Source: an uncultured Saprospiraceae bacterium (GTDB lineage Bacteria > Bacteroidota > Bacteroidia > Chitinophagales > Saprospiraceae). Taken from it: 10,834 nucleotides of DNA. The notes under the pieces are model-generated. The model did not search any database. It worked only from the letters and a program-made list of their open reading frames with translations, and was not told where the DNA came from. This document shows positions 3,383 through 10,834 of this stretch, in pieces. The DNA lies in NCBI GenBank assembly GCA_937926205.1, contig CALEYL010000058.1, forward strand, positions 1-10,834, given 5' to 3'. The translations under genes and the position numbers were made by a program. Positions within the stretch are counted from its first letter, which is position 1. Each line of letters opens with the position of its first letter.

Positions 3383-6193
3383 ATGGAAAAAGTATTCCTT
3401 CTAATTGCAGTGCTTTTTTCGGCAGCAATTTCTAAAGATGTTGATGTTGCTCGAAAAAAGCCTCATCAGGAAACCCTGGTGACTATGGATTGTGATTTTG
3501 CAACCCTAAGTTTTTTGGGTAGCCCAGGCGCGTGCAACGACAACGGCACCCCAAATAACCCCAACGATGACTTTTTTACGCAAAGCGTAAGTGCTTCCTT
3601 TTTTAACCGGCCACTCACCGGGAGCCTGCAAATTGTGCCCGGAGGCGACCAAATTGGCACTTATTCCATCCTGGTAAGCAGCATCGTCGGCAATGCCCAT
3701 ATCTTCAACAATGTGCAATTTAAAGCCGACGGTACGCCAACGGTCATCCAGATGAATTTTACCGACGACCCCGCCTGCTCGCGCTCGGCTACCGGCCCCA
3801 CTGTACAGCCTTGCTCAACGCCACCCCCGGCCTGTGATTTTTCAACCCTAAGTTTTTTGGGTACCCCAAGCGCCTGCAACGACAACGGCACCCCAAATAA
3901 CCCCAACGACGACTTTTTTACGCAAAGCGTAAGTGCTTCCTTTTTTAACCGGCCACTCACCGGGAGCCTGCAAATTGTGCCCGGAGGCGACCAAATTGGC
4001 ACTTATTCCATCCTGGTAAGCAGCATCGTCGGCAATGCCCATATCTTCAGCAATGTGCAATTTAAAGCCGACGGTACGCCAACGGTTATCCAGATGAATT
4101 TTACCGACGACCCCGCCTGCTCGCGCTCGGCTACCGGCCCTACCATACAGCCCTGCTCAAGTGCTGCGGGATGCAGTATTACCAGTGTTGTGGTCAGCAA
4201 TGCCGGAACCTGCAATAACAATGGCACCAGTAGCGCGGCCGATGATTTTTTTACTGCTGATGTGATCGTTAATTTTACCAATCCGCCGGCAACAGGTGAT
4301 TTGCGCATTGAATCGGGTGGTGATGCGCTACCTGGCGGCGGCGCTACTTCGGTACCAGTAGGGAGTCTCGTGGGTACCAGTCACACCTTTACCGGCGTGC
4401 GATTCAAAGCGGATGGTACCATTACCGTGGTGGAAGTAGAATTTAGCGCCGATAACACTTGTGTACGGACAGCTACAGGTCCAACGGTAAGCAGTTGCTC
4501 CGCTGCACTGGCTTGCAACATTAGCAGTGTCACAATAAACAATATTGGCGCCTGCAACAGCAATGGCAATACAGACCCCTCCGATGATTTTTTTACAGCA
4601 GATGTAAATGTGAATTTCATGAACCCTCCGGCAACAGGCGATTTGCGCATTGAACCCGGTGGAGATGCGCTACCTGGCGGCGGCGCTACCTCTGTCCCCG
4701 TAGGCAGCCTGGTGGGTAATAGCCACACCTTTACCGGCGTGCGCTTTAAAGCGGATGGCACCATTACGGTGGTGGAAGTAGAATTTAGCGCCGACAATAC
4801 CTGCGTTCGAACCGCTACCGGCCCGACAGTGGGTAGTTGCTGTGATTTAAATATTACCAATGTCACAGTCGTTCCGGAAAACTGCCCCAATGCAAACAAC
4901 GGCAGCATCACGGTGACTGCAAGCACCAGCGCCGGCCCGCTTACCTATGCCATATCCGGTCCGGTAAACCAAAGCAATAGTACGGGGATGTTCAGCGGAT
5001 TGCCCGATGGCAACTATGCGATTACGGTAACAGACAACGGGGCTTTCAATTGTGTAAGAACTTCTGCTGCCGTTGTGGCGCCGGGAGTTGACAATATCCC
5101 GCCCGTGCCGGTTTGCCGTAACACAACAGTTACCCTTGACTCTACCGGCAATTACATCCTGACCCCGGCCGATGTATTTAACCAGGGCGCTTCAAGCGAT
5201 AACTGTGGCACGGTGAATTTCGTCAGCGCTTCACCTGCTGCGGTTGGCTGCGGCCAGGTGGGGCAAACCATTCCGGTAACGGTAAGCGTGAACGACGGGA
5301 ATGGCAATACCGCCAGTTGTACCGCACAAATAACGGTGCAGGAAGGGACGACGCTGCCCGCAGGCTTTAGCGGGGCCAATGTGGGCAACGCCAATGGCAC
5401 GGGTATATTCCAGCCCTGTTCAGGCCAAAAATTTACACTCACAGCAAGCGGATTTTCTTCTCTTTCTGCTGATGTTCTCCACCTCGTTTCCCGGCAATTG
5501 TGCGGCAACGGGGAAATCATAGCTCACGTCGCAAATGTCAGCGGCGGCGGTTGGGCCGGAATTGCGCTGCGCGAAACAACAGCACCCGGCTCGAAAAAAG
5601 TGGCTTTAAAAACCCAGTTTTCCAACAACATTCGCCGTGAAATCAGAACCGCCACAAACGGGGCCGTAAATAACCTGAACTTCTTCCGGCCCCAGGATAC
5701 CTGGCTCCGCCTCGTCCGCAGCGGCAATAATTTCTCGGGTTATAGTTCCCTGGATGGGGTCAACTGGAATTTTGCTTTCTCCTCCACGATCAGCATGGCA
5801 AATTGCATAAGGGTCGGCTTATTCGCAGAAAGTATCAATGTAAATACCACGACGACAGCCGTTTTTGATCAGGTATCCGTGACGGGATCCCTCATTCCAA
5901 TGATGTCTGCAGCAGGCGAATCCGTGGTGGAAACTGCTGCGCCCGACTTCCAGGCCTATCCCAATCCAACAACAGGTGAATTCACGCTGGACCTGAGCGC
6001 TTATAATGGCCACTCGATTCGCGTGGAAATAAGCAACCTGCTGGGTGAAACATTAAAAGTACTGGAAATTTCTCCGGAAAACGAGAAGGTCAAACGACTC
6101 TATCTTTCCACGTTCAGCAGTGGGATTTATCTGATACGGGTTAGCTCCGAAGGCTTACCCGATGTCTCTAAACGGGTGGCCTTGCAAAAGTAG
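3383..6193 (+). CDS. Large secreted repeat adhesin-like protein with T9SS C-terminal sorting domain
   Basis: A 936-residue exported protein. In order: a Sec signal peptide (about 1-17); four repeats of about 108 residues at 37-144, 151-258, 264-372 and 378-486; a SprB-like module (about 487-570); an HYR-like module with PPVPVC start and DNC motif (573-652); a concanavalin/DUF1349-like module (about 658-836); and a type IX sorting domain (855-936) with YPNP at 859-862 and the closing GIYLIRV strand. Each 108-residue repeat has four cysteines at matching places and a CN-x-NGT ... DDFFT segment that could bind calcium. The T9SS domain means export across the outer membrane and probable surface anchoring or release. 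Adhesion or carbohydrate binding is inferred from the modules; no catalytic site is seen. The ATG follows an A-rich leader without a Shine-Dalgarno. The gene stands alone and faces the sugar dehydrogenase gene tail to tail. Confidence 0.9.
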   Translation: MEKVFLLIAVLFSAAISKDVDVARKKPHQETLVTMDCDFATLSFLGSPGACNDNGTPNNPNDDFFTQSVSASFFNRPLTGSLQIVPGGDQIGTYSILVSSIVGNAHIFNNVQFKADGTPTVIQMNFTDDPACSRSATGPTVQPCSTPPPACDFSTLSFLGTPSACNDNGTPNNPNDDFFTQSVSASFFNRPLTGSLQIVPGGDQIGTYSILVSSIVGNAHIFSNVQFKADGTPTVIQMNFTDDPACSRSATGPTIQPCSSAAGCSITSVVVSNAGTCNNNGTSSAADDFFTADVIVNFTNPPATGDLRIESGGDALPGGGATSVPVGSLVGTSHTFTGVRFKADGTITVVEVEFSADNTCVRTATGPTVSSCSAALACNISSVTINNIGACNSNGNTDPSDDFFTADVNVNFMNPPATGDLRIEPGGDALPGGGATSVPVGSLVGNSHTFTGVRFKADGTITVVEVEFSADNTCVRTATGPTVGSCCDLNITNVTVVPENCPNANNGSITVTASTSAGPLTYAISGPVNQSNSTGMFSGLPDGNYAITVTDNGAFNCVRTSAAVVAPGVDNIPPVPVCRNTTVTLDSTGNYILTPADVFNQGASSDNCGTVNFVSASPAAVGCGQVGQTIPVTVSVNDGNGNTASCTAQITVQEGTTLPAGFSGANVGNANGTGIFQPCSGQKFTLTASGFSSLSADVLHLVSRQLCGNGEIIAHVANVSGGGWAGIALRETTAPGSKKVALKTQFSNNIRREIRTATNGAVNNLNFFRPQDTWLRLVRSGNNFSGYSSLDGVNWNFAFSSTISMANCIRVGLFAESINVNTTTTAVFDQVSVTGSLIPMMSAAGESVVETAAPDFQAYPNPTTGEFTLDLSAYNGHSIRVEISNLLGETLKVLEISPENEKVKRLYLSTFSSGIYLIRVSSEGLPDVSKRVALQK
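3491..4840 (+). repeat. Four in-frame 108-residue repeats inside the adhesin gene
   Basis: Units lie at 3491-3814, 3833-4156, 4172-4498 and 4514-4840 (period about 342 bases). Units 1 and 2 differ at only five residues and are nearly identical in DNA. Units 3 and 4 form a second, more diverged pair. This suggests an old duplication giving two types, then a recent duplication of type 1. Unequal crossing-over here could change protein length in steps of one unit. Confidence 0.9.
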
Positions 6194-6212
6194 CAGCAGT
6201 GGGACCAAAGAG

Positions 6213-6259
6213 TCATTCCGAACTTTGGCGCACTTCCGGCGCGCCGAAGTTCGGAATGA
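6213..6259. terminator. Strong hairpin between convergent genes
   Basis: 6213-6231 pairs with 6241-6259, a 19-bp stem with one wobble (outer arm TCATTCCGAACTT/AAGTTCGGAATGA) and a 9-base loop. It lies 19 bases after the adhesin stop and about 110 bases past the end of the reverse-strand dehydrogenase. Flanking T runs are weak (ATTTC), so it could be a bidirectional terminator, an mRNA 3' stabiliser, or a copy of a dispersed palindromic repeat. Confidence 0.6.
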
Positions 6260-6317
6260 TTTCTTGCACATGATTGAAAATTAAACTGCTTAAAAGTCCG
6301 CTGCGAGCCCAGACATG

Positions 6318-6391
6318 ATCCAGCACTCCCCACTCCCACAAATCTAATAACTGCCAGATCGGGCACGGCTATTACTTCCCCCGAGGCAACA
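6318..6391 (-). repeat. 74-base dispersed repeat, copy 2
   Basis: Partner of 2727-2800, in the same orientation. Here its right 20 bases (6372-6391) form the last codons and stop of the sugar dehydrogenase gene, so the end of that protein is encoded by repeat sequence. Confidence 0.75.
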
Positions 6392-7757
6392 ATCGGATGA
6401 TCCGCCCCGGCTCCTCAAGCGCCACATAGATATACCCATCCGGCCCTTCCCGCACGTCCCGTACCCGACTTTTCAAATCCTGGAGCAGTTTTTCCCGCAC
6501 GACCACTTTGTTTTGTTCGTCAAATTGAATGCGTTCCAGATACCGGAAACTCAGCGAGCCGATGAGCAGGCTGCCTTTCCAATCGCCATATCGGTCAGTG
6601 GTAATAAAGGTCATACCACAAGGAGCGATGGAGGGAACGTAGTAGTACAGCGGCTGTTCCATGCCCTCCTTTTCGGTTAGTTCAGTCAAAATCGTCCCGT
6701 TGTAATTGATGCCATAACAAATGACCGGCCAGCCATAATTTTTGCCTTTCTCAATCAGGTTGATTTCGTCGCCGCCTCTCGGGCCGTGCTCGGATTCCCA
6801 GATCTCTCCCGTCACGGGGTGCATGGCAATACCCTGTGGGTTGCGGTGTCCGTAGGAATAAATGGCCGGCGCAGCACCCGGCGTGTTGACGAAAGGATTG
6901 TCCTCCGGGACCGACCCGTCGTCGTGCAGGCGCAGCACTTTCCCATTGGTATTGTCCAAAGTTTGGGGAAAGCGGTCGTGCTTTCCACGTTCACCATTGG
7001 TAAAAAACAGGTCGCCATTCCGGTCGAACACCATCCTGTTGCCGAAATGATGGTTGGTTTCGACGGCAGGATAGCCTTTATAGATGGTCTGGATTTGGGT
7101 CAATTCGTTGTGCTTTAGCTTAGCCCGAATGATGGCCGTGTTGCCCGCCCCTGGGTTCTCCTCATCTATGTAGGAATAGGAAATGTAAATCCAGCCGTTT
7201 TTTGAATATTTAGGGTGCAGTTTTATATCCATCAAACCGCCCTGGCCCTTTGCCCGGATGGGCGGCAGCCCACCGATTTCAATCAGTTGTTTGTTTCTGG
7301 TCAGTCTTGACAATTTGCCCTTACGCTCGGCAATGAGCATGTCGCCATTGGGCAGAAACTCCATGCCCCAGGGGACTTCCAGCCCGTCCACCACCATTTC
7401 CATGGGGTAACTAGAGCGGAGCACCCGGGAATTGGCCACCGTATCAAACTCGTATTCCAGGATGAATTCGGTCACGGCAAGGATTTCCGTTGCGGAAAGG
7501 GCTTCGCCATAAGCAGGCATGCCTTCGTTCTCCATGCCCAGCCGGATAATGTCATTAATCTGTTTGGCGGATCTTCCCTTTTTCCAGTCCACATTCTTGA
7601 ATTTCTGAAGGTTTGGGCCATGACAATTGGCGCAGTACTGCATGTAAAGGGCTTCCCCGTCCCTCACTGAAGGATGGTCCTCTGGCTTGAAAAAGCTGGT
7701 GACGGCCACCGTCAATAGCAGGATAGAAAAAATCAGAAAGGCAGCTTTGATTTTCAT
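6372..7757 (-). CDS. PQQ-dependent sugar (sorbosone/aldose) dehydrogenase with N-terminal cytochrome c
   Basis: A 461-residue exported protein. A hydrophobic signal segment (about 4-22) is followed by a small cytochrome c domain (about 30-105) with heme motif CANCH (42-46) and the likely Met80 axial ligand in GMPAY. The rest (about 115-460) is a six-bladed propeller of the GSDH/sorbosone dehydrogenase type related to soluble glucose dehydrogenase and E. coli YliI. Motifs are NHHFGNRMVF (235-244, with the likely catalytic His), SYGHRNPQG (301-309), and ESEHGPRGGDEIN (321-333). The family oxidises aldose sugars using PQQ. Fusion to a cytochrome suggests electrons pass from PQQ to heme within one chain, then to the respiratory chain. 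It acts in the periplasm. No PQQ synthesis genes are in the window, so the cofactor may be made elsewhere or taken up. The gene is single and divergent from the DinB-like gene. Confidence 0.9.
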   Translation of the reverse strand: MKIKAAFLIFSILLLTVAVTSFFKPEDHPSVRDGEALYMQYCANCHGPNLQKFKNVDWKKGRSAKQINDIIRLGMENEGMPAYGEALSATEILAVTEFILEYEFDTVANSRVLRSSYPMEMVVDGLEVPWGMEFLPNGDMLIAERKGKLSRLTRNKQLIEIGGLPPIRAKGQGGLMDIKLHPKYSKNGWIYISYSYIDEENPGAGNTAIIRAKLKHNELTQIQTIYKGYPAVETNHHFGNRMVFDRNGDLFFTNGERGKHDRFPQTLDNTNGKVLRLHDDGSVPEDNPFVNTPGAAPAIYSYGHRNPQGIAMHPVTGEIWESEHGPRGGDEINLIEKGKNYGWPVICYGINYNGTILTELTEKEGMEQPLYYYVPSIAPCGMTFITTDRYGDWKGSLLIGSLSFRYLERIQFDEQNKVVVREKLLQDLKSRVRDVREGPDGYIYVALEEPGRIIRLLPRGK

Positions 7758-8072
7758 AATACCGGATGAATGATTGATGACAAAATTTTATGCATTTACA
7801 GAAATCTAATAAAAATAGCAGGCAATACAACCCATCATTTTTGACAAATTTTTGTGCCATGGAGTCGCTTCCATGGATTATTAGGTAATAAACGCCATTA
7901 ATTATACGACCAAATACTTAATTGCAAGATATTTGGCTTTGCAAAAGAGTCCACGACCTTCTCCTTGAAACCCGGAAGGCTGTTTTGTAAGTGATTGAAA
8001 ATTAATCCATCTACCCCCCGTCAGCACATCAAAAAAATCCTTAGCTTAGCCAGACAAAAATCACCCAATCGC
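7758..8072. other. Divergent intergenic region
   Basis: These 315 bases separate the dehydrogenase (leftward) and the DinB-like gene (rightward) and must hold both promoters. The sequence is A/T-rich in the half near the dehydrogenase. The one clear structure is the hairpin at 7857-7876. No RNA gene or convincing promoter consensus is seen. Confidence 0.6.
7857..7876. promoter_or_regulatory. Palindrome between divergent genes (possible operator)
   Basis: CCATGGA-GTCGCT-TCCATGG has 7-base inverted arms with a 6-base spacer and a central position between the two start codons (99 and 196 bases away). The form suits a dimeric regulator serving both genes, but no regulator gene is nearby and the assignment is a guess. 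Confidence 0.3.
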
Positions 8073-8675
8073 ATGAAGTCGCTCAACCTTTCTCTCATTC
8101 TGCTATGCTTTACACTCATGGTAACAGCTCAAAACGAACAGCCGGCTGCCAATGCGGCATTGCCCTATTATGAAATCCCCGCTTATCCAGACAGTTATAC
8201 CGCCGAAAATGTTGCCGCAAGGATGATTGATGGCCTTGGGTTTCGCTATTACTGGGCAACAGAGGGCCTTAGGGCCGAAGACCTGGCCTTCAAACCCAAT
8301 GAAGACGCCAGAACAACGGAAGAAACCCTCGACCATATCCTCGGCCTTTCGACTAATGTCGTCAATGCGACGTTAAAAAAAGCGAACGTCCGGGGAGATG
8401 CGCCCAGGCTGAGCTTTGAAGAAAAAAGGCGCCAAACACTGGAAAACCTGAAAACGGCCAGCGATTTGCTCAAAAGCGGCAAGCTCAAACTGGAAGACTG
8501 CAAGGTTATTTTTCAAAACGGCGACCAGATCACCGAATTTCCTTTCTGGAATGAACTAAACGGCCCCATCGCCGACGCACTTTGGCACGTCGGACAGGTG
8601 GTGTCTTTCAGGCGCTCCTCGGGCAATCCTTTTAACTCAAAAGCGAGTGTTTTCAGCGGAAAAGTTAGGGACTGA
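8073..8675 (+). CDS. Secreted DinB-like (four-helix, metal-binding fold) protein
   Basis: This 200-residue protein is read from the ATG at 8073. A longer frame from a TTG at 7995 is possible, but the ATG gives a clean Sec signal peptide (MKSLNLSLILLCFTLMVTAQ, cut near A19/Q20), so it is preferred. The mature part resembles the DinB/YfiT family: a helix with W61 and E64, then TLDHILG (86-92, His88), and a C-terminal WHVGQVVSFRR (171-181, His172, Gln175) like the HxGQ end of DinB proteins. The family's usual histidine triad seems incomplete, since Asp169 sits where the first His of the HxxHHxGQ motif is expected. DinB-like proteins are mostly thiol-dependent transferases or of unknown role; a periplasmic one is unassigned. 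Its stop is 7 bases from the convergent serine hydrolase stop. Confidence 0.75.
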   Translation: MKSLNLSLILLCFTLMVTAQNEQPAANAALPYYEIPAYPDSYTAENVAARMIDGLGFRYYWATEGLRAEDLAFKPNEDARTTEETLDHILGLSTNVVNATLKKANVRGDAPRLSFEEKRRQTLENLKTASDLLKSGKLKLEDCKVIFQNGDQITEFPFWNELNGPIADALWHVGQVVSFRRSSGNPFNSKASVFSGKVRD

Positions 8676-8682
8676 TTGCGGT

Positions 8683-10347
8683 TTATCGCTCTTTACCAAA
8701 CCACACATTACTGGCTCTGGATATCGAAACGTAAAAGCCGGTAATTTCCCACCGGTCATCGCGTTTGAACTCAAAAAAGCTCAATTCGTTGTCCATAAAG
8801 ACATCTGTATAAAGCGGCGTTAAAGGGATCCTTTCGTCTCCTGACCGGATGAGCCACAACCGGCTGTCTTGTACCTGCAGCCGGACTTGTGCAAAGGCTT
8901 CCGCGCTGGAATAAGGACCAACAAATGCCTGCAGGGCCTTGTCATCGGGATTAAACGGCGTCACCCGCTCATACGTGGCGGTATCGCCTCCTGGATTGCG
9001 GAAGTGCAGGCTTGAGGGGTTCATTTTGTTTTCCGGAAAGGTGATGACAAAACCTTCGCGGTAAAATTTGTTGCCCGCAACCGGTGTTAATGCCAAACCG
9101 GTATTTTTGAAGCGCAGCGAATCCTTGCTTACTACAAACTCCTGTACGTCATTGCTTTGCGTGCTTTTGTACATGCCTTCAAAGCTGGCCAATTGCTCTT
9201 TTTTGATCGCTATTGGCCCCGTCACATTAGGCATCGTCGGCGCATTGCGTTTTTCTTCGCCAAAAAATATTTTCGCGATGGCCCCTCCGAGAGAAGCCGG
9301 GTTGGAGTCGCCGTCGTTGCTGAGGAAAACAACCGAAAGCTCTTTGTCAGGGTAGTACGCCAGCCAGGCCCTGTAGCCTGCGGTGGCTCCGCTGTGGGCA
9401 ATTTCTGACACGCCATTGACGCGGCCCAGGCCAACGCCGCAGGCATAACCGATTTCTTTGCCGTTGGCCAGCTTCGTTTTGGCTCTTTGTAGCTTATTCA
9501 ATGCTTCCCCCAGGGTGTGCAGCGTCCACCGCCGGTTCCATTTTTCAAGGTCTGAAATGGTGGTCAGTAAGGCGCCATGCCCAAATGTATTTTCAAAAGG
9601 CATGTTCTGTTGGTAAAGCCCGTCTTTTTTGCTGTAAGCGACCGCTCTGTCGGGTACAATGGCTCTGAAATTGTCTCTCCAGCGGGTGTGCTCCATGCCG
9701 GCGGGTTTAAATAGCCTTTCCTGAGTAAACACTTCTAAAGGTTGACCGCTCACTTTTTCAACCAAAAAACCCAGGAGGTTGTAATTGGAATTGCTATAGC
9801 CATAGGCCGTGCCGGGGCTGAAGTTAAGCCCCTTTTGCTGCCAGATGATCTCTCTGACATGAGCCGGGGTGTAAACCCGCGTTCCTCTGGGCCATCCGGA
9901 CAAAGAAATCACCGAGCCCCAGTCGCGCAAGCCGCTGGTGTGGTGCAACAAATGCTCAACGGTAATCACCGTGCCATAATCGGGGAAATCCGGAAAGTGC
10001 TTTCGGATGTCATCCTGCAGGCCAATTTTTCCTTCCTCTACCAACAGCAATACGGCAGCAGCTGTAAATTGCTTGGATACCGAGCCTGATTCAAATACCG
10101 TGGCGGTCGTGTTGGGCACGTTGTGCTCCAGATCAGCCATGCCAAATGCCCGTTGGTACAGGATCGTGCCTTTTCTTGAAATGCTTACCGCCGCCCCCGG
10201 CGTTGATGGGCCCCAATCCTTAAACAGCAGGTCTATTTTTTGAAGGGTGTCGTTGAAAGCAGCGCTTTGGGCATACCCGCTGTTTGCGAGGCTGCCTGCG
10301 AAAAGGAATACGCCCAGGCAGAGGGCCGGGAGAAAAGCATTTTTCAT
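8683..10347 (-). CDS. Secreted serine hydrolase, beta-lactamase class C / PBP4* family
   Basis: This 554-residue protein is read from the ATG at 10347. The frame extends upstream to 10422, but only the inner Met is followed at once by a signal peptide (about 1-27, ending GYAQ). The N-terminal catalytic domain (about 35-365) carries the three serine active-site motifs: SVSK (89-92, nucleophile Ser89 and Lys92), YSN (184-186) and HSG (318-320) in place of KTG. The remaining ~190 residues form the beta-rich C-terminal region often seen in these proteins. The family includes class C beta-lactamases, D-aminopeptidases, esterases and PBP4*-like peptidases. HSG, length and extra domain favour an esterase or peptidase over an antibiotic-resistance enzyme. 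It acts in the periplasm or at the membrane. It is a single gene, convergent with the DinB-like gene. Confidence 0.88.
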   Translation of the reverse strand: MKNAFLPALCLGVFLFAGSLANSGYAQSAAFNDTLQKIDLLFKDWGPSTPGAAVSISRKGTILYQRAFGMADLEHNVPNTTATVFESGSVSKQFTAAAVLLLVEEGKIGLQDDIRKHFPDFPDYGTVITVEHLLHHTSGLRDWGSVISLSGWPRGTRVYTPAHVREIIWQQKGLNFSPGTAYGYSNSNYNLLGFLVEKVSGQPLEVFTQERLFKPAGMEHTRWRDNFRAIVPDRAVAYSKKDGLYQQNMPFENTFGHGALLTTISDLEKWNRRWTLHTLGEALNKLQRAKTKLANGKEIGYACGVGLGRVNGVSEIAHSGATAGYRAWLAYYPDKELSVVFLSNDGDSNPASLGGAIAKIFFGEEKRNAPTMPNVTGPIAIKKEQLASFEGMYKSTQSNDVQEFVVSKDSLRFKNTGLALTPVAGNKFYREGFVITFPENKMNPSSLHFRNPGGDTATYERVTPFNPDDKALQAFVGPYSSAEAFAQVRLQVQDSRLWLIRSGDERIPLTPLYTDVFMDNELSFFEFKRDDRWEITGFYVSISRASNVWFGKER

Positions 10348-10424
10348 GGCTGTTATTTTGTTTGTGGGTGTTTCAAAATCGAGCAAATCAAAAGTCTTGA
10401 TTTTAAGGGTTGCGTAAACCATTA

Positions 10425-10586
10425 AGAACTTGTTCAGGATTTTCTGATTGTGCGAGGGTGAGAAAATTTTATTTTAGACGAGGCGGATTTTGCAGACATA
10501 GCCAGCAGCTATGGCGAAAAAATTCAACGCGGTATCAAATAAAATTTGCCACTCACAGCCAATTGAGGAATTCCCGAACAAGCTCT
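10425..10586. mobile_element. 162-base MITE-like inverted-repeat element
   Basis: The ends are inverted copies: AGAACTTGTTCAGGA at 10425-10439 against the complement of TTCCCGAACAAGCTCT at 10571-10586, about 17 of 21 positions matching. An inner block is also mirrored exactly (10464-10474 and 10537-10547, AAATTTTATTT). A central hairpin CATAGC-CAGCA-GCTATG spans 10497-10513. There is no coding potential. It fits a small non-autonomous or palindromic repeat element 77 bases upstream of the serine hydrolase start. Target-site duplications are not clear. Confidence 0.6.
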
Positions 10587-10834
10587 AAAATCAAAACATC
10601 AGCAAAACTTGTCGCGAATGCGCTTTAAGATTCAACGAATCTACGAATCATGCGAATCAAGAGCTAAATTACTTTTACTGCTATTCTTTTTATACCTTAT
10701 CATGTTTATGCTCAGTGCATCTGCCTCAATGCTTGCTAAAGCTTAATACACAGGTCTTTGCTTCTGGTTTTATCTTACTTTTTGTTGCCGCCCAAAAAGC
10801 CGTGCCTGCCGGCAGCTACGGTTTATACACAACT
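10587..10834. other. Non-coding right edge with short palindromic fragments
   Basis: No gene is visible in the last 248 bases. CGAATC occurs three times (10636, 10644, 10653). CTTTTTG (10778-10784) pairs with CAAAAAG (10793-10799). The imperfect palindrome CCGTGCCTGCC/GGCAGCTACGG spans 10800-10821 with two mismatches. These look like fragments of dispersed intergenic repeats; the last may continue past the window. Confidence 0.5.

Noticed and set aside
3466..4926. Several reverse-strand open frames inside the adhesin gene
   Set aside because: They recur because the coding repeats recur. They are shadows of the repeat DNA with no independent features.
6271..8005. 14-base match TGATTGAAAATTAA at 6271-6284 and 7992-8005
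   Set aside because: It is short, A/T-rich and without similarity on either side; probably chance.
7995..8072. N-terminal extension of the DinB-like protein from a TTG
   Set aside because: The 26 extra residues are basic and would bury the clean signal peptide that begins at the ATG at 8073.
8683..10347. Antibiotic-resistance class C beta-lactamase
   Set aside because: SxxK and YxN are present, but the third motif is HSG, the protein is much longer than AmpC (~380 aa), and it has an extra C-terminal domain. A general serine hydrolase call is safer.
10348..10422. N-terminal extension of the serine hydrolase
   Set aside because: The 25 extra residues precede the signal peptide and lack conserved features; the ATG at 10347 is the sensible start.

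Overview
The window looks like chromosomal DNA of a member of the Bacteroidota. The evidence is a 936-residue surface protein ending in a type IX secretion sorting domain, HYR-like and SprB-like repeats, secreted proteins with short Sec signals, and A/T-rich leaders without a Shine-Dalgarno sequence before the ATGs. Saprospiria, Cytophagia or Chitinophagia are plausible; the class is an inference.

Left part (1-1858): a large array built from tRNA-Asp. Five head-to-tail truncated tRNA-Asp 5' halves (period 85-87 bases) lead into one intact tRNA-Asp(GTC) at 432-505. Then come three cassettes of about 450 bases. Each holds a terminator-like hairpin, a gene for an 88-residue GIY-YIG nuclease-domain protein, a short conserved hairpin, and a tRNA-Asp-like element. 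That element keeps the acceptor stem and D arm but has a GC-rich hairpin in place of the anticodon arm. A 15-base direct repeat (tRNA 3' end plus an A5 run) bounds each cassette. Cassettes 1 and 3 are identical by eye over 367 bases, and cassette 2 differs only in its 5' third. This is the most unusual part of the window. A tRNA-targeting, self-amplifying GIY-YIG element is the simplest model, but it is inference.

Middle part (1961-6391): a HAD-family phosphatase/phosphomutase gene; a doubtful small reverse-strand ORF carrying a G10 tract; a 406-base stretch with no gene; and a large secreted adhesin-like protein with four ~108-residue repeats, a SprB-like module, an HYR-like module, a lectin-like module and a T9SS sorting domain. 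A strong 19-bp hairpin lies between it and the next, convergent gene. A 74-base repeat is present at 2727-2800 and 6318-6391.

Right part (6372-10834): a reverse-strand PQQ-type sugar dehydrogenase with an N-terminal cytochrome c domain; a divergent secreted DinB-like protein; a convergent reverse-strand serine hydrolase of the beta-lactamase/PBP4* family (7-base gap between stop codons); then a 162-base MITE-like inverted repeat and short palindromic fragments. These genes show no shared pathway beyond all being exported to the periplasm or surface, and no clear operon is visible.
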